A DNA stretch of 64,000 nt from Batillaria attramentaria (lineage: Eukaryota > Mollusca > Gastropoda > Batillariidae). The position numbers and the translations under genes are program-made. Each line of letters begins with the position of its first letter. Within the stretch, counting starts at the first letter, position 1. The stretch is from positions 157,001 to 221,000 of the forward strand of contig JACVVK020000285.1 in assembly GCA_018292915.2 (NCBI GenBank). The letters run 5' to 3'. Under the pieces are notes generated by a model. The model was given only the letters and a program-made list of their open reading frames with translations, was not told the origin of the DNA and did not search any database. Positions 41,138-53,300 of the stretch are shown in pieces.

Positions 41138-41368
41138 GATCATGGCCAGCAACATTTGTTCCCAAAGTTTTCTTTGAGCTTCGCTCTCCTGCCGCCTTAA
41201 TTCTCTTTCTTCCTCTCGTTCCTGCCTGTCCTTCTCCCTCTCCTTCCTTTCTCCCTCCCTAATCCTTTGGTTTTCGCCCATTTGCCGCATTTCAAATTCC
41301 AGACGCCGCCGTTTCAGCTCCCTCTCTTCGTCGTCTTGCCGCCGTTTCTCTGCGATCTCACGCTCCCG

Positions 41369-41549
41369 AGGCCTGAAGAAATTAATCTTGTACAGGATCT
41401 CATTTAAGTCTCCCAATTTTTAATATATATTTACATCATGTTTTAAGCTAGCCCTTTTATGTTTTAAAGGACCTGGCAGGATGGGACTGTGCTTGCCGCG
41501 AAATAGTCTTTGTTGCTTGCGAGGCGTTAAGCCCTAAATAACTAACTAA
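41369..41549 (+). mobile_element. 181-bp 5'-truncated I-like copy
   Basis: Starts within the type II 3' UTR (GAAGAAATTAATCTTGTACA) and ends at TAACTAACTAA. Flanked by CTCACGCTCCCG (41357-41368 and 41550-41561). Opposite in orientation to the coiled-coil gene it disrupts. Confidence 0.9.
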
Positions 41550-41815
41550 CTCACGCTCCCGGATTTCAAGCTGAGCCCTCTGCATCTCTCGCCGTGCTTC
41601 AGCTTCCTCTCGTCTAGCCTCAGCATCCTCCCTTCGCCACCTCTCTTCTCTCTCATCCCTATCACGCCACATAGATGCGATGTCTGTTGGTGAGCGACGC
41701 CTTCTTTGGCTTGGTGTGCTGGATTGCGAAAGTGGAGATCCCTCCCCTTCGTCACTGCCATTGGAATTCCCAGATGATTCTGCTGGCTGATCTTGCAGGT
41801 TTGTTGGAGCTTGGG

Positions 41816-41900
41816 CTTGCGATGGAGCTTGGGCTTGCGATAGAGCTTGGGCTTGCGATAGAGCTTGGGCTTGCGATAGTGCTTGGGCTTGCACCTGCAC
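41816..41900. repeat. 18-bp tandem repeat in coiled-coil gene
   Basis: About four to five copies of GCTTGGGCTTGCGATRGA, encoding antisense AQALSQ repeats. Confidence 0.9.
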
Positions 41901-42388
41901 TGGCAGTGGACCTGTTGGCACAAGACAAGTGAAAAAGGAGTGTTCATTTAATTCAACGTGGACATGGAACAATTAAATTGCAACTACTTTTTCAGAGTGT
42001 ATACACATTTATTGCTAAATTTACTTACATAGATCTACAAATTTATACCAAGACACATGCCTTTGTTAACAAAAGCACTTATTTGCATCTCTCACTTAAA
42101 ATCTTTGCAACTTGCTTCAGGGCTCCCCAAAAGCCACGCCCCCCGTGGCAACCACCTTCTCGTGGTGGGGGGCGTATGTGGCCCGTTGACCCTGTGGGCT
42201 ATGCTGGATAGGGTTACCCATACCAGACAGGCCGCAGGCGAGGGTCCAGCTAAGAGTTGCCATCTTGTCCGGAGAAGACTGGAGATATCAGATATGATAT
42301 ACAGTCCTTCCTGGTTTAAGTCCTTGTCCAGTTCTGGCATCTTAAGTAGAAGATATTCTACAGTGTTAGACTGGTCCCTACACACTAA

Positions 42389-42474
42389 CCTGCAGGGCCC
42401 ATTTTAGTCCTGCAGGCCCACATATCTTACAATAACCTTATCTGTTTACTACAAGGCCCATTTTAGTCTTGTAG
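42389..42474 (+). ncRNA. Paired 5'-UTR hairpins, copy C
   Basis: Same two stems as copy A (CCTGCAGG; CTACAAG/CTTGTAG) around the GCCCATTTTAGT loop (42397-42408 and 42456-42467). Confidence 0.7.
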
Positions 42475-42954
42475 CTCATGCTCCTTTTTCTTTACTGTGG
42501 TCTTTTAAGATCCGGAGTGTTTGCCGTGCTCCGCGACCTGTGTCGGAGGAGGAGAGGATCCTGGCAGCTGAGGCCTCCTACAGGTCGCGTCCTGTAGTGC
42601 CAACACGCTGCTTTGGCCTTGAATTCTCCTAGACAGGAGGCTAGGCGGCCCGGCCTAGTCAATCGGCTCTGGTCACGTCCTGCCCTGCTGCACTTCCTAG
42701 GAGTTAGTTAGACGCTGGACACCATGCGATGGTCTTTTGTTACCGGTTCTGGTGTCACACGACAGCGGTCCTCTCTCCCGGGTAGTGTAGTAGAAGGCGG
42801 TGGCTTAACGGGTCAATCGGGGGTACTCCTCCGAGTATATCTTCTGGGCAGCCCTGGTGCGCGTCAGCTGGAGACCCGCTGACATTACGCGCATCCCCTT
42901 GTTGGAGTCGGTGGCGGCTGGGGACCCCGGAGGATGAAACACTATACAAATAAC

Positions 42955-44403
42955 ATGGCACACACATATTCACAAAGACGAAACAGAAAACGAGTCAAAC
43001 ATATCGACTTTGAAGTCGATAGCGACTCAGAGACAGAGGCTTCAGGTCCTGGACCCCACTCCCAGTCTCAGCCCCAGTCCCAGTCCCATTCTATAGAAAT
43101 CTGGCCACGCTTCCTGATAGTCCACTGCACAGCAGAGGGCAAGAAGGCAGCGCGTTTGCACCCCTTCCTCGTGGGAGAGACCCTGCGGAGCTGCACAGGG
43201 AGGCCTGATGCCTCGCGGCTTCGCTCAGGGGATCTTCTGGTGGAGTGCAAACGCAAAGCCCACTCCAATAGTCTGCTGCAGCTGCAGAAGATCGGGGACT
43301 ATCCCGTTACTGTTTCCCCTCACAGATCCCTTAACTCCTCGCGAGGAGTGATCCGTGACGAGGCTCTGGCAGACTTGGGAGAGGCGGAGCTCATCCGCGC
43401 TCTCAAGTCCCAAGCGGTGACCCATGCAAAGGTCTTCAAAACAGGTACCATTATTCTGACTTTTGGCCAGCCAACGGCACCAGAGAAGCTGTGGGCAGGC
43501 TTCTACTGGGTGAAGGTTAAGGCCTTCATTCCGTTGCCTCTTCGCTGCTTCAAGTGTCAAAGGTTCGGGCACGGGCAGGCGTCCTGTCGAAATGATCCCA
43601 CCTGCGCTAAGTGCGGAGGGAAGGATCACGACGACAAGGACTGCAGCTCGTCGCCCGCCTGCATCAATTGCAAAGGTTCTCACCCCTCTTCTTCCAAAGA
43701 TTGTCCGAAGTGGAAGGAGGAATGCACTATCCAGCGCATCCGTGTCGAGCAGAAGGTCTCCTTCCCTGAAGCTCGCCGGATGGCGTCTGGTTCCTCGGCT
43801 GCCTCTTCCACTTCGAACACATCATCCACTTCCACATCTGTCTCTTACTCTGCTGCTCTCTCTTCTAAACCCAAGGGGAAGGAGGTGGCCTGTCAGACAG
43901 ACACCCCTCCCCTGCCTTTCACTTTTCAGGCCAAGCCCCCTGCTGTTCAGTCAGCCAGTCAGTCCAAGTCAGCCAGTCAGTCCAAGTCAGCCAGTCAGTC
44001 CAAGTCAGCCAGTCAGTCCAAGTCAGCCAGTCCATCAAAGTCGTCATTGAACGTTGTGACCACATCCAAGGTGGTCATTGCCAGTCCCGCGGCCCAGGGT
44101 GCCAGGCCGCCGTCGGGGACCCCTGGCACCGCAAAGTCCTCGACCCAGGGCGCGGGGTCGGGACCTCAGTCCCAGCGCGCCTCCGCCCCCCGCCCCCCTG
44201 TTCCCCCCAAACCATCTGGAAAGAAAAGCAAATATAAAAAACCTTGGGGTCCGCTGTCAGCTAGGACCCAGAAGGGAGACAAGGGAGTCGAGGTGACCAA
44301 CCCCTTTAATGTCCTTGAGGACATGGAGGTGGTCACAATTGAGGACCGCCCTCTGCCCCCATCGCCCCTTGTGTCCCCTTCAAAGACATCAGCCGTCACA
44401 TAG
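42955..44403 (+). CDS. Copy C ORF1
   Basis: Intact frame (open from ATG 42934; common MAHT start at 42955). Same plan as copy A: basic N-terminus, RRM-like fold region, three CCHC knuckles, Pro-rich C-terminus. The SQSKSA tandem region has four 18-bp units, one more than A and D, showing length polymorphism in the linker. Confidence 0.93.
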   Translation: MAHTYSQRRNRKRVKHIDFEVDSDSETEASGPGPHSQSQPQSQSHSIEIWPRFLIVHCTAEGKKAARLHPFLVGETLRSCTGRPDASRLRSGDLLVECKRKAHSNSLLQLQKIGDYPVTVSPHRSLNSSRGVIRDEALADLGEAELIRALKSQAVTHAKVFKTGTIILTFGQPTAPEKLWAGFYWVKVKAFIPLPLRCFKCQRFGHGQASCRNDPTCAKCGGKDHDDKDCSSSPACINCKGSHPSSSKDCPKWKEECTIQRIRVEQKVSFPEARRMASGSSAASSTSNTSSTSTSVSYSAALSSKPKGKEVACQTDTPPLPFTFQAKPPAVQSASQSKSASQSKSASQSKSASQSKSASPSKSSLNVVTTSKVVIASPAAQGARPPSGTPGTAKSSTQGAGSGPQSQRASAPRPPVPPKPSGKKSKYKKPWGPLSARTQKGDKGVEVTNPFNVLEDMEVVTIEDRPLPPSPLVSPSKTSAVT

Positions 44404-44444
44404 CCGTCGTTGCTTTGTGCGGTTTTTAATCTTTCACATTTTAA

Positions 44445-47400
44445 ATGGCTACTAATATAATAATACAATGGAATTGTCGAGGTTTTCGGGCTAATTTTGA
44501 AGAACTTAAAATCTTAGTAAATTCACTAAAGCCGGGTGTGGTGGCCCTTCAGGAGACCTTTCTCCAGGAGTCATCCCCCGCATCTTTCACTGGTTTTAAT
44601 TTCGTCCACCAGGGGTCCTCTTCGGAGAGGCCTCATGGTGGCGTTGGTATTTTAATTCGAAAGGACATTTTGTACAGTCCAGTTCCCCTAAACACCCAGT
44701 TGCAAGCTATCGCCGTCCGTATTTCCCTACATAAATCTGTCACGGTGTGCAGCATTTACCTGCCGCCGTCCGAACGTGTCTCCTCGAGAGATCTTAACTC
44801 CCTTATAGAACAGCTCCCCCGCCCCTTTCTTCTGCTTGGGGATTTCAACGGTCATGCTCCACTCTGGGGCAGCGACCACTCAAACGACAGGGGTCAGGTT
44901 CTAGAGGATCTCTTTTCCTCGCTTGACCTCTGCGTCTTAAACGATGGCTCTCCAACTTACCTTCATCCTGCAACTGGTACTTCTTCGGTCCTCGATCTGT
45001 CTGTCTGTGATCCTTCCCTCGTCCTGGACTTTGAGTGGCGTGTCCACGATGACCTGTGTGGCAGCGACCACTTCCCGGTCATCCTGTCGACCGCCAGCAG
45101 CGAGGAGGACGCAACAGTGGGTCGTTGGAACCTGAAGAAGGCTAACTGGGATTTGTTTAGTGCCTCTTGCCGGTCACGTCTGACCGAGGAGGCGGTGATG
45201 TCCTCGGAGGATCCTGCCTCCACTTTTACTAACATCTTGATTGAAGTGGCCAACGATGCCATCCCGAAAACCTCGACATTCGCTAAAGGTCCTAAAGTCC
45301 CTTGGTTTAATGAAGTGTGCAAAAAGGCGCAGAAAGATCGCAAGCGCGCACAAAGACGAGCATTCAGATGCCCCTCCCAGGCAAACATCCTATCTTTCAA
45401 ACAGTCCCGAGCGAAAGCTCGCTACATTTATAAACAGCAGCGAAGGCTGTCCTGGAGACAGTTTATTTCCAGCCTGTCCTCCAGGGCTCCTTCGCAGAAA
45501 ATCTGGAAAGCTATCCGCAAAATTAAAGGCAAAGCCGATACTTCCTCTATCCGCCATCTTAGAGTGGGTGACCGGCTTGTCACCGACAAGAAAGCTGTTG
45601 CTGACTTGTTGGCGTCAACCCTGTCGCACAACTCTTCTTCCAACCATTATTCTTCATCTTTCCAGAAACTCAAACAAATAAAGGAATCTTCCCCTTGTCA
45701 TTTTAACTCCACAAATTCTGAATCTTACAACTCTCTGTTTAGCTTAGCTGAGCTTCAGCAGGCTCTGCAGAAGAGTAATGACTCTGCTGCTGGTTTGGAC
45801 ACTGTCCATTATCAGCTTTTAACTCATCTTCCTGAGGAAGCTCTCTCTGTCCTTCTTTCCGTCTATAACCATATTTGGACCACTGGCGTCTTTCCGCCCT
45901 CATGGCGGGAGGCGGTAGTGGTTCCTATTCCTAAACCTGGGAGGGATCATTCTGATCCGGGCAATTATAGACCTATCGCCCTGACCAGCTGTCTTTGTAA
46001 GACCATGGAGCGGCTGGTCAATGCTCGTCTTGTTTGGGTTCTTGAGTCGGAAGGACTCCTGTCTGACCTGCAGTGTGGGTTCAGGCAGGGCCGAAGCACC
46101 GTGGACCATCTGGTCCGCTTCGAGTCCTTCATAAGGGACGGCTTTATTAATAAGCAGCATATAGTAGCCATATTTTTCGACCTCGAGAAGGCCTATGACA
46201 CTACATGGAGGTATGGCATATTGTCAGACTTACATGACATAGGCTTCCGAGGTCGGTTACCTATTTTTATTGATAAATTTTTAACTGGGCGGTCCTTTAG
46301 AGTCCGTGTTGGTTCTACTCTTTCAGATTGCCAGGAGCAGGAGATGGGTGTGCCTCAGGGCAGCATCCTCTCCCCCGTCCTTTTTAGCCTCAAAATAAAT
46401 AACATAGTTAAATCAGTAACTAAAGGCACGGATGCTTCTCTGTTCGTTGACGACTTCGCCCTTTGTGTCAAAGGCAAGTCGCTTCACCGAGTGGAGAGGC
46501 ATCTGCAGCTTTGTGTAAATAGTGTTCAAAAATGGGTTTCTGATAACGGTTTTAAGTTTTCTCCATCCAAAACAGTATGCATGCACTTCACCAAAATCCA
46601 TGGGGTCTTTCCCGAACCCGATCTTTCTATTGATGGCTCTCCCATCAAAGTTGTCCAGGAGGCAAAGTTCCTTGGTCTTATCTTTGACCGCAGACTCACC
46701 TTTCTTAGTCACATCAAACATCTGCGAGCTTCGTGTATGAAGGCACTGGACGTCCTTCGGGTCGTGGGTCACACCGACTGGGGTGGTGACCGCACCGTCC
46801 TGCTGCGTTTGTACCGAGCTCTTGTTCGTTCCAAGCTGGACTATGGGTGCATTGTTTATAGCTCTGCACCCAAGTCCACTCTTAAACTCCTCAATACTGT
46901 TCATCATGAAGGTCTTCGCATTTGTCTGGGCGCCTTCAGAACGTCCCCAGTTCATAGTCTGTACGCTGAGGCGGGTGAACCCTCTCTGGCGCTCCGCCGC
47001 ACTCACCTCATGCTCAACTATGTCCTGAAGCTGAAGGCCAACCCGGACAACCCTGCCTATAACTGTGTGTTTAAACCAGATTTTGAGGATCTTCATGATG
47101 TCCATAAAAACGAACCTAAACCCCTGTCCCTCCGCGTCCGACCCCTTCTACAGGCGGCCGGAGTGGACATCAATTCTGTTGAAGAGTCTGTTTTTCCCGC
47201 CACGCCTCCTTGGACCCTTCCCATCCCCGAAGTCAGGCTGGACCTGACTACTTATAGAAAGGCCGAGACCCCTGACCCTATCTATTTTCACGGGCTGCAG
47301 CAGATCCTGGCCGACTTCCCGGGCTTCCGTCGGATCTTCACTGACGGTTCCAAGTCCGAGGATGGTCGTGTTGGGGCTGCTGCCGTCATGGATGGTTATT

Positions 47401-48065
47401 CTTTTACTCGTCGTTTACTGGACGATAGTTCGGTGTATAGTGCCGAGTTGCGGGCCATTTTACTCGCACTTCGGCACGTATACCAGTCTAAAGACTTCAA
47501 TTTTTTAATATTGTCAGATTCATTGTCGGCTCTCCAGGCTCTGCATGGCAGGAGATTGGATCACCCACTTCTGGTGCTGATCCATGAACTGCATGCATCC
47601 TTGATTGCCGACAACAAGGACATTGTTTTTATCTGGATTCCAGGTCATGTGGGCATCCGAGGAAACAGGTGCGCTGACCGGGCTGCGAACGCTGCCCGCG
47701 ATGGCCCTGTGGAGGATGAGCGCATGGCCTGCAGTGATTTTAAACTTCTAGTTTCCAAGTTTGTTCAAAGGGAGTGGCAGACCCAATGGGCTGCCCTCCC
47801 GGAGAACAAACTGTACAAAGTTCTACCTAGTGTCTGTGATAGCCTCCCTCGTTGCCGTCCTAATCGGCGCGAGGAGGTAGTTCTTAGCCGGCTCCACATT
47901 GGGCACACACACATCACGCATTCCCATCTGTTGAAAGGGGAAGATCCCCCCTGGTGTGTCCCGTGTGATGAGCCTTTTACCGTTCAGCACTTTCTGATCT
48001 CGTGCGTGGATCTCGCCGAGACTCGTGACAAGTTTTATTCTGTTGACTCATTGAAGATGTTGTTC
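44445..48065 (+). CDS. Copy C ORF2, interrupted near its C-terminus
   Basis: Open from the endonuclease through RT and RNase H to residue about 1207, where copy D inserts; the run-on ends in D's 5' UTR at 48140. The last 22 codons are at 54278-54343. Protein differs from A, B, D in the endonuclease-RT linker (FAKGPKVPWFNEVCKKAQ) and in FKLLVSK near the C-terminus; without D the frame would be continuous to its end. Confidence 0.93.
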
Positions 48066-48319
48066 GCCCCCCGGAGGCAACCACCTTCTCGTGGTGGGGG
48101 GCGTATGTGGCCCGTTGACCCTGTGGGCTATGCTGGATAGGGTTACCCATACCAGACAGGCCGCAGGCGAGGGTCCAGCTAAGAGTTGCCATCTTGTCCG
48201 GAGAAGACTGGTGGCATTAGATATAATGTACAGTTCCTCTGGTTTTAAACACTCGCCCAGTTCTAACATCATCTTAGTAGAAAATATTCTACACTGTTAG
48301 ACTGGCCCCTATACACTAA

Positions 48320-48404
48320 CCTGCAGGGCCCATTTTAGTCCTGCAGGCCTATATATTTTACAGTAGCTAATCCGTTTACTGCACGGCCCATTTTAGTCGT
48401 GCAG
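48320..48404 (+). ncRNA. Paired 5'-UTR hairpins, copy D, with compensatory changes
   Basis: Hairpin 1 as in A and C. Hairpin 2 is CTGCACG / GCCCATTTTAGT / CGTGCAG (48379-48404): two positions of the stem differ from A and C, and both partners change so that pairing is kept. Confidence 0.75.
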
Positions 48405-48883
48405 CTCATGTTCCTTTTTTGCTGTGGTCTTTTTAAGATCCGGAGTGTTTGCCGTGCTCCGCGACCTGTGTCGGAGGAGGAGAGGATCCTGGCAGCTGAG
48501 GCCTCCTACAGGTCGCGCCCTGTAGTGCCAACACGCTGCTTTGGCCTTGAATTCTCCTAGACAGGAGGCTAGGCGGCCCGGCCTAGTCAATCGGCTCTGG
48601 TCATGTCCTGCCCTACTGCACTTCCTAGTAGTTAGTTAGACGCTGGACACCATGCGATGGTCTTTTGTTACCGGTTCTGGTGTCATACGACAGCGGTCCT
48701 CTCTCCCGGGTAGTGTAGTAGAAGGCGGTGGCTTAACGGGTCAATCGGGGGTAATCCTCCGAGTATATCTTCTGGGTAGCCCTGGTGCGCGTCAGCTGGA
48801 GACCCGCTGACATTATGCGCATCCCCTTGTTGGAGTCGGTGGCGGCTGGGGACCCCGGAGGATGAAACAACACAGAAAACACT

Positions 48884-50314
48884 ATGGCACACACATATTC
48901 ACAAAGACGAAACAGAAAGAGAGTCAAGCACATCGACTTTGACATTGACAGTGACTCGGAGACGGAGGTCTCAGGTCCTGTGCCCCAGTCCCAGCCTCAG
49001 CCCCAGTCCCAGTCCCATTCTATAGAAATCTGGCCACGCTTCCTGATAGTCCACTGCACAGCAGAGGGCAAGAAGGCAGCGCGTTTGCACCCCTTCCTCG
49101 TGGGAGAGACCCTGCGGAGCTGCACAGGGAGGCCTGATGCCTCGCGGCTTCGCTCAGGGGACCTTCTGGTGGAGTGCAAACGCAAAGCCCACTCCAATAG
49201 TCTGCTGCAGCTGCAGAAGATCGGGGACTATCCCGTTACTGTTTCCCCTCACAGATCCCTTAACTCCTCGCGAGGAGTGATCCGTGACGAGGCTCTGGCA
49301 GACTTGGGAGAGGCGGAGCTCATCCGCGCTCTCAAGTCTCAAGCGGTGACCCATGCAAAGGTCTTCAAAACAGGTACCATTATTCTGACTTTTGGCCAGC
49401 CAACGGCACCAGAGAAGCTGTGGGCAGGTTTCTACTGGGTGAAGGTTAAGGCCTTCATTCCGTTGCCTCTTCGCTGCTTCAAGTGTCAAAGGTTCGGGCA
49501 CGGGCAGGCGTCCTGTCGAAATGATCCCACCTGCGCAAAGTGCGGAGGGAAGGATCACGACGACAAGGACTGCAACTCGTCGCCCGCCTGCGTCAATTGC
49601 AAAGGTTCTCACCCCTCTTATTCTAAAGACTGTCCGAAGTGGAAAGAGGAGTGCACTATCCAGCGCATCCGTGTCGAGCAGAAGGTCTCCTTCCCTGAAG
49701 CTCGCCGGATTGCGTCTGGTTCCTCGGCCACCTCTTCCACTTCGAACACATCATCCACATCCACATCCATCTCTTATTCTGCTGCTCTCGCTTCTAAACC
49801 CCAGGGGAAGGAGGTGGCCTGTCAGACAGACACCCCTCCCCTACCTTTCACCTTTCAGGCCAAGCCCCCTGCTGTTCAGTCAGCCAGTCAGTCCAAGTCA
49901 GCCAGTCAGTCCAAGTCAGCCAGTCAGTCCAAGTCAGCCAGTCCATCAAAGTCATCTTTGAATGTTGTGACCACATCCAAGGTGGTCATTGCCAGTCCCG
50001 CGGCCCAGGGTGCCAGGCCGCCGTCGGGGACCCCTGGCACCGCAAAGTCCTCGACCCAGGGCGCGGGGTCGGGACCTCAGTCCCAGCGCGCCTCCGCCCC
50101 CCGCCCCCCTGTTCCCCCCAAACCATCTGGAAAGAAAAGCAAATATAAAAAACCTTGGGGTCCGCTGTCAGCTCGGATCCAGAAGGGAGACAAGGGAGTC
50201 GAGGTGACCAACCCCTTTAGTGTCCTTGAGGACATGGAGGTGGTCACAATTGAGGACCGCCCTCTGCCCCCATCGCCCCTTGTGTCCCCTTCCAAGACAC
50301 CAGCCGTCACATAG
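48884..50314 (+). CDS. Copy D ORF1
   Basis: 476 residues, start MAHTYSQRRNRKRV. An upstream ATG at 48863 is in another frame. Contains the three CCHC knuckles and three SQSKSA units. Intact; stop 41 bp before the ORF2 ATG, so ORF2 translation probably needs reinitiation or a similar mechanism. Confidence 0.95.
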   Translation: MAHTYSQRRNRKRVKHIDFDIDSDSETEVSGPVPQSQPQPQSQSHSIEIWPRFLIVHCTAEGKKAARLHPFLVGETLRSCTGRPDASRLRSGDLLVECKRKAHSNSLLQLQKIGDYPVTVSPHRSLNSSRGVIRDEALADLGEAELIRALKSQAVTHAKVFKTGTIILTFGQPTAPEKLWAGFYWVKVKAFIPLPLRCFKCQRFGHGQASCRNDPTCAKCGGKDHDDKDCNSSPACVNCKGSHPSYSKDCPKWKEECTIQRIRVEQKVSFPEARRIASGSSATSSTSNTSSTSTSISYSAALASKPQGKEVACQTDTPPLPFTFQAKPPAVQSASQSKSASQSKSASQSKSASPSKSSLNVVTTSKVVIASPAAQGARPPSGTPGTAKSSTQGAGSGPQSQRASAPRPPVPPKPSGKKSKYKKPWGPLSARIQKGDKGVEVTNPFSVLEDMEVVTIEDRPLPPSPLVSPSKTPAVT

Positions 50315-50355
50315 CCGTCGCTGCTTTGTGCGGTTTTTAATCCTCCACATTTTAA

Positions 50356-53300
50356 ATGGCTACAAATACTATAATACATTGGAATTGTCGAGGTTTTCGG
50401 GCTAATTTTGAAGAACTCAAAATCCTAGTTAATTCTCTAAAGCCGGGTGTGGTGGCCCTTCAGGAGACCTTTCTCCAGGAGTCATCCCCCGCATCTTTTA
50501 CTGGTTTTAATTTCGTCCACCAGGGGTCCTCTTCGGAGAGGCCTCATGGTGGCGTTGGTATTTTAATCCGCAAAGACATTTTACACAGCCCAGTTCATCT
50601 AAACACGCAGTTGCAAGCTATCGCCGTCCGTATTTCCTTACATAAATCTGTCACGGTGTGCAGCATTTACCTGCCGCCGTCCGAACGTGTCTCCTCGAGA
50701 GATCTTAACTCCCTTATAGATCAGCTCCCCCGCCCCTTTCTTCTGCTTGGGGATTTCAACGGTCATGCTCCACTCTGGGGCAGCGACCACTCAAACGACA
50801 GGGGTCAGGTTCTAGAGGACCTCTTTTCCTCGCTTGACCTCTGCGTCTTAAACGATGGCTCTCCAACTTACCTTCATCCTGCAACTGGTACTTCTTCAGT
50901 CCTCGATCTGTCTGTCTGCGATCCTTCCCTCGTCCTGGATTTTGAGTGGCGTGTCCACGATGACCTGTGTGGCAGCGACCACTTCCCGGTCATCCTGTCG
51001 ACCGCCAGCAGCGAGGAGGACGCAACAGTGGGTCGTTGGAACCTGAAGAAGGCTAACTGGGATTTGTTTAGTGCCTCTTGCCGGTCACGTCTGACCGAGG
51101 AGGCGGTGATGTCCTCGGAGGATCCTGCCTCCGCTTTTACTAACATCTTGATTGAAGTGGCCAACGATGCCATCCCGAAAACCTCGACAATCCACAAAGG
51201 TCCTAAAATTCCATGGTTCAACCAACAATGTAAAAATGCGCAGAAAGATCGCAAGCGCGCACAAAGACGAGCGTTCAGATGCCCCTCCCAGGCCAACATC
51301 TTAGCCTTTAAACAGTCTCGAGCGAAAGCTCGTTTTATTTATAAACAGCAGAGGAGGCTGTCTTGGAGGCAGTTCGTTTCTGGCCTGTCATCCAAGGCCC
51401 CTTCTCAGAAAATTTGGAAGGCTATTCGCAGAATCAAAGGTAAAGCTGATACTTCTTCTATCCGCCATCTCAGAGTGGGTGACAGGCTTGTCACCGACAA
51501 GAAAGCTGTTGCTGACTTGTTGGCGTCAACCCTGTCGCACAACTCATCCTCTGACCATTATTCCACCTCCTTCCAGAGGATTAAGCAACTTAAGGAATCT
51601 TCTCCCTGTAATTTCCAATCCACCAATACTGAACTGTACAACTCTCTGTTTAGTCAGGCTGAGCTCCAGCAGGCTCTACAGAAGAGTAATGATTCTGCTG
51701 CTGGTTTGGACAGTGTCCACTATCAACTCCTAACTCATCTTCCCGAGGAAGCTCTCTCTGTCCTCCTTTCCGTTTATAATCATATTTGGACCACTGGCGT
51801 CTTTCCGCCCTCGTGGCGGGAGGCGGTAGTGGTTCCTATTCCTAAGCCTGGGAGGGATCATTCTGATCCGGGCAATTATCGACCTATCGCCCTGACCAGC
51901 TGTCTTTGTAAGACCATGGAGCGGCTGGTCAATGCTCGTCTTGTTTGGGTTCTGGAATCCGAAGGACTCCTGTCTGACCTGCAGTGCGGGTTTAGGCAGG
52001 GCCGAAGCACCGTTGACCACCTGGTTCGCTTCGAGTCCTTCATAAGGGACGGTTTTATTAATAAACAACACACAGTAGCCATCTTCTTCGACCTCGAGAA
52101 GGCCTATGACACTACATGGAAGTATGGCATATTGTCAGACTTACATGACATAGGCTTCCGGGGTCGGTTACCTAGTTTTATTGAACAGTTCTTAACTGGC
52201 CGGTCCTTTAGAGTCCGTGTTGGTTCTACTCTTTCAGATTGCCAGGAGCAGGAGATGGGTGTGCCCCAGGGCAGCATCCTCTCCCCTGTCCTTTTTAGCC
52301 TCAAAATAAATAACATAGTAAAATCAGTAACCAAAGGAACAGATGCGTCTCTATTCGTTGACGACTTCGCCCTTTGTGTCAAAGGCAAGTCGCTTCACCG
52401 GGTAGAGAGGCATCTGCAGCTTTGCATCAACAGCGTCCAGAAATGGGTCGCTGAGAATGGTTTTAAATTTTCACCGTCCAAAACAGTTTGCATGCACTTC
52501 ACGAAACTTCACGGGGTCTTTCCTGAACCCGCTCTTAGTATTGATGGTTCCCCTGTTAAAGTCGTCCAGGAGGCAAAGTTCCTTGGTCTTATTTTTGACC
52601 GCCGACTCACCTTTCTCAGCCATATTAAGTACCTTAGAGCTTCGTGTATGAAGGCACTGGACGTCCTTCGGGTCGTGGGTCACACCGACTGGGGTGGTGA
52701 CCGTACCGTCCTGCTGCGTCTCTACCGAGCTCTTGTCCGTTCCAAGCTGGACTATGGTTGCATTGTCTACAGCTCTGCTTCCAAGTCCACCCTTAAACTC
52801 CTAAACACTGTCCATCATGAGGGTCTTCGTATTTGTCTGGGCGCCTTCAGGACGTCCCCAGTACATAGTTTGTACGCTGAGGCGGGTGAACCCTCTCTGG
52901 CGCTCCGCCGCACTCGTCTCATGCTTAACTATGTGCTGAAGCTGAAGGCCAACCCGGACAACCCGGCTTTTAACTGTGTGTTCCACCCTGTTTGTGAAGA
53001 TCTTTATGATGTACATAAGAACGAGCCCAAGCCCCTGTCCCTCCGTGTCCGACCCCTTTTACAGGCGGCCGGAGTGGACATCAATTCTATCGAAGAAATT
53101 TTATTTCCAGCTACGCCTCCTTGGACACTTCCCACCCCTGAAGTCAGGCTGGACCTGACAGCACATAAAAAGGATTCGACCCCTGACCCTATCTATCTTC
53201 ACGGTCTGCAGCAGATCCTGGCCGACTTCCCAGGCTTCCGACGGATTTTTACCGACGGGTCCAAGTCTGAGGATGGTCGTGTTGGGGCTGCTGCAGTCAT

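Larger units (their letters stand above)
41138..41910 (-). pseudogene. Coiled-coil protein C-terminal exon, split by retro-insertion
   Basis: After an acceptor (GCCAACAG, near 41911) the exon encodes QAQALSQ-type repeats (five 18-bp-type units), an acidic-serine linker (SSGNSNGSDEGEGS), a basic RRRRSP motif and a long Arg/Glu-rich coiled coil ending EQMLLAMINRK at 41138. The coiled coil is interrupted at 41369-41549 by a retrotransposon end. The upstream exons should lie right of 41911 but are not visible; the nest C-D-E inserted at 42138 now separates them. Layout (linker, basic patch, coiled coil) resembles C-termini of Myb/SANT-like proteins. Confidence 0.55.
42138..48065 (+). mobile_element. 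I-like retrotransposon copy C, 5' part (interrupted by D)
   Basis: Full 5' UTR, ORF1 and nearly all of ORF2; cut at 48065 by copy D. Its last 293 bp resume after D (54278-54570). The left outer target duplication CTCCCCAAAAGCCAC is at 42123-42137, and its partner at 58060-58074 lies beyond copy E. Confidence 0.95.
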
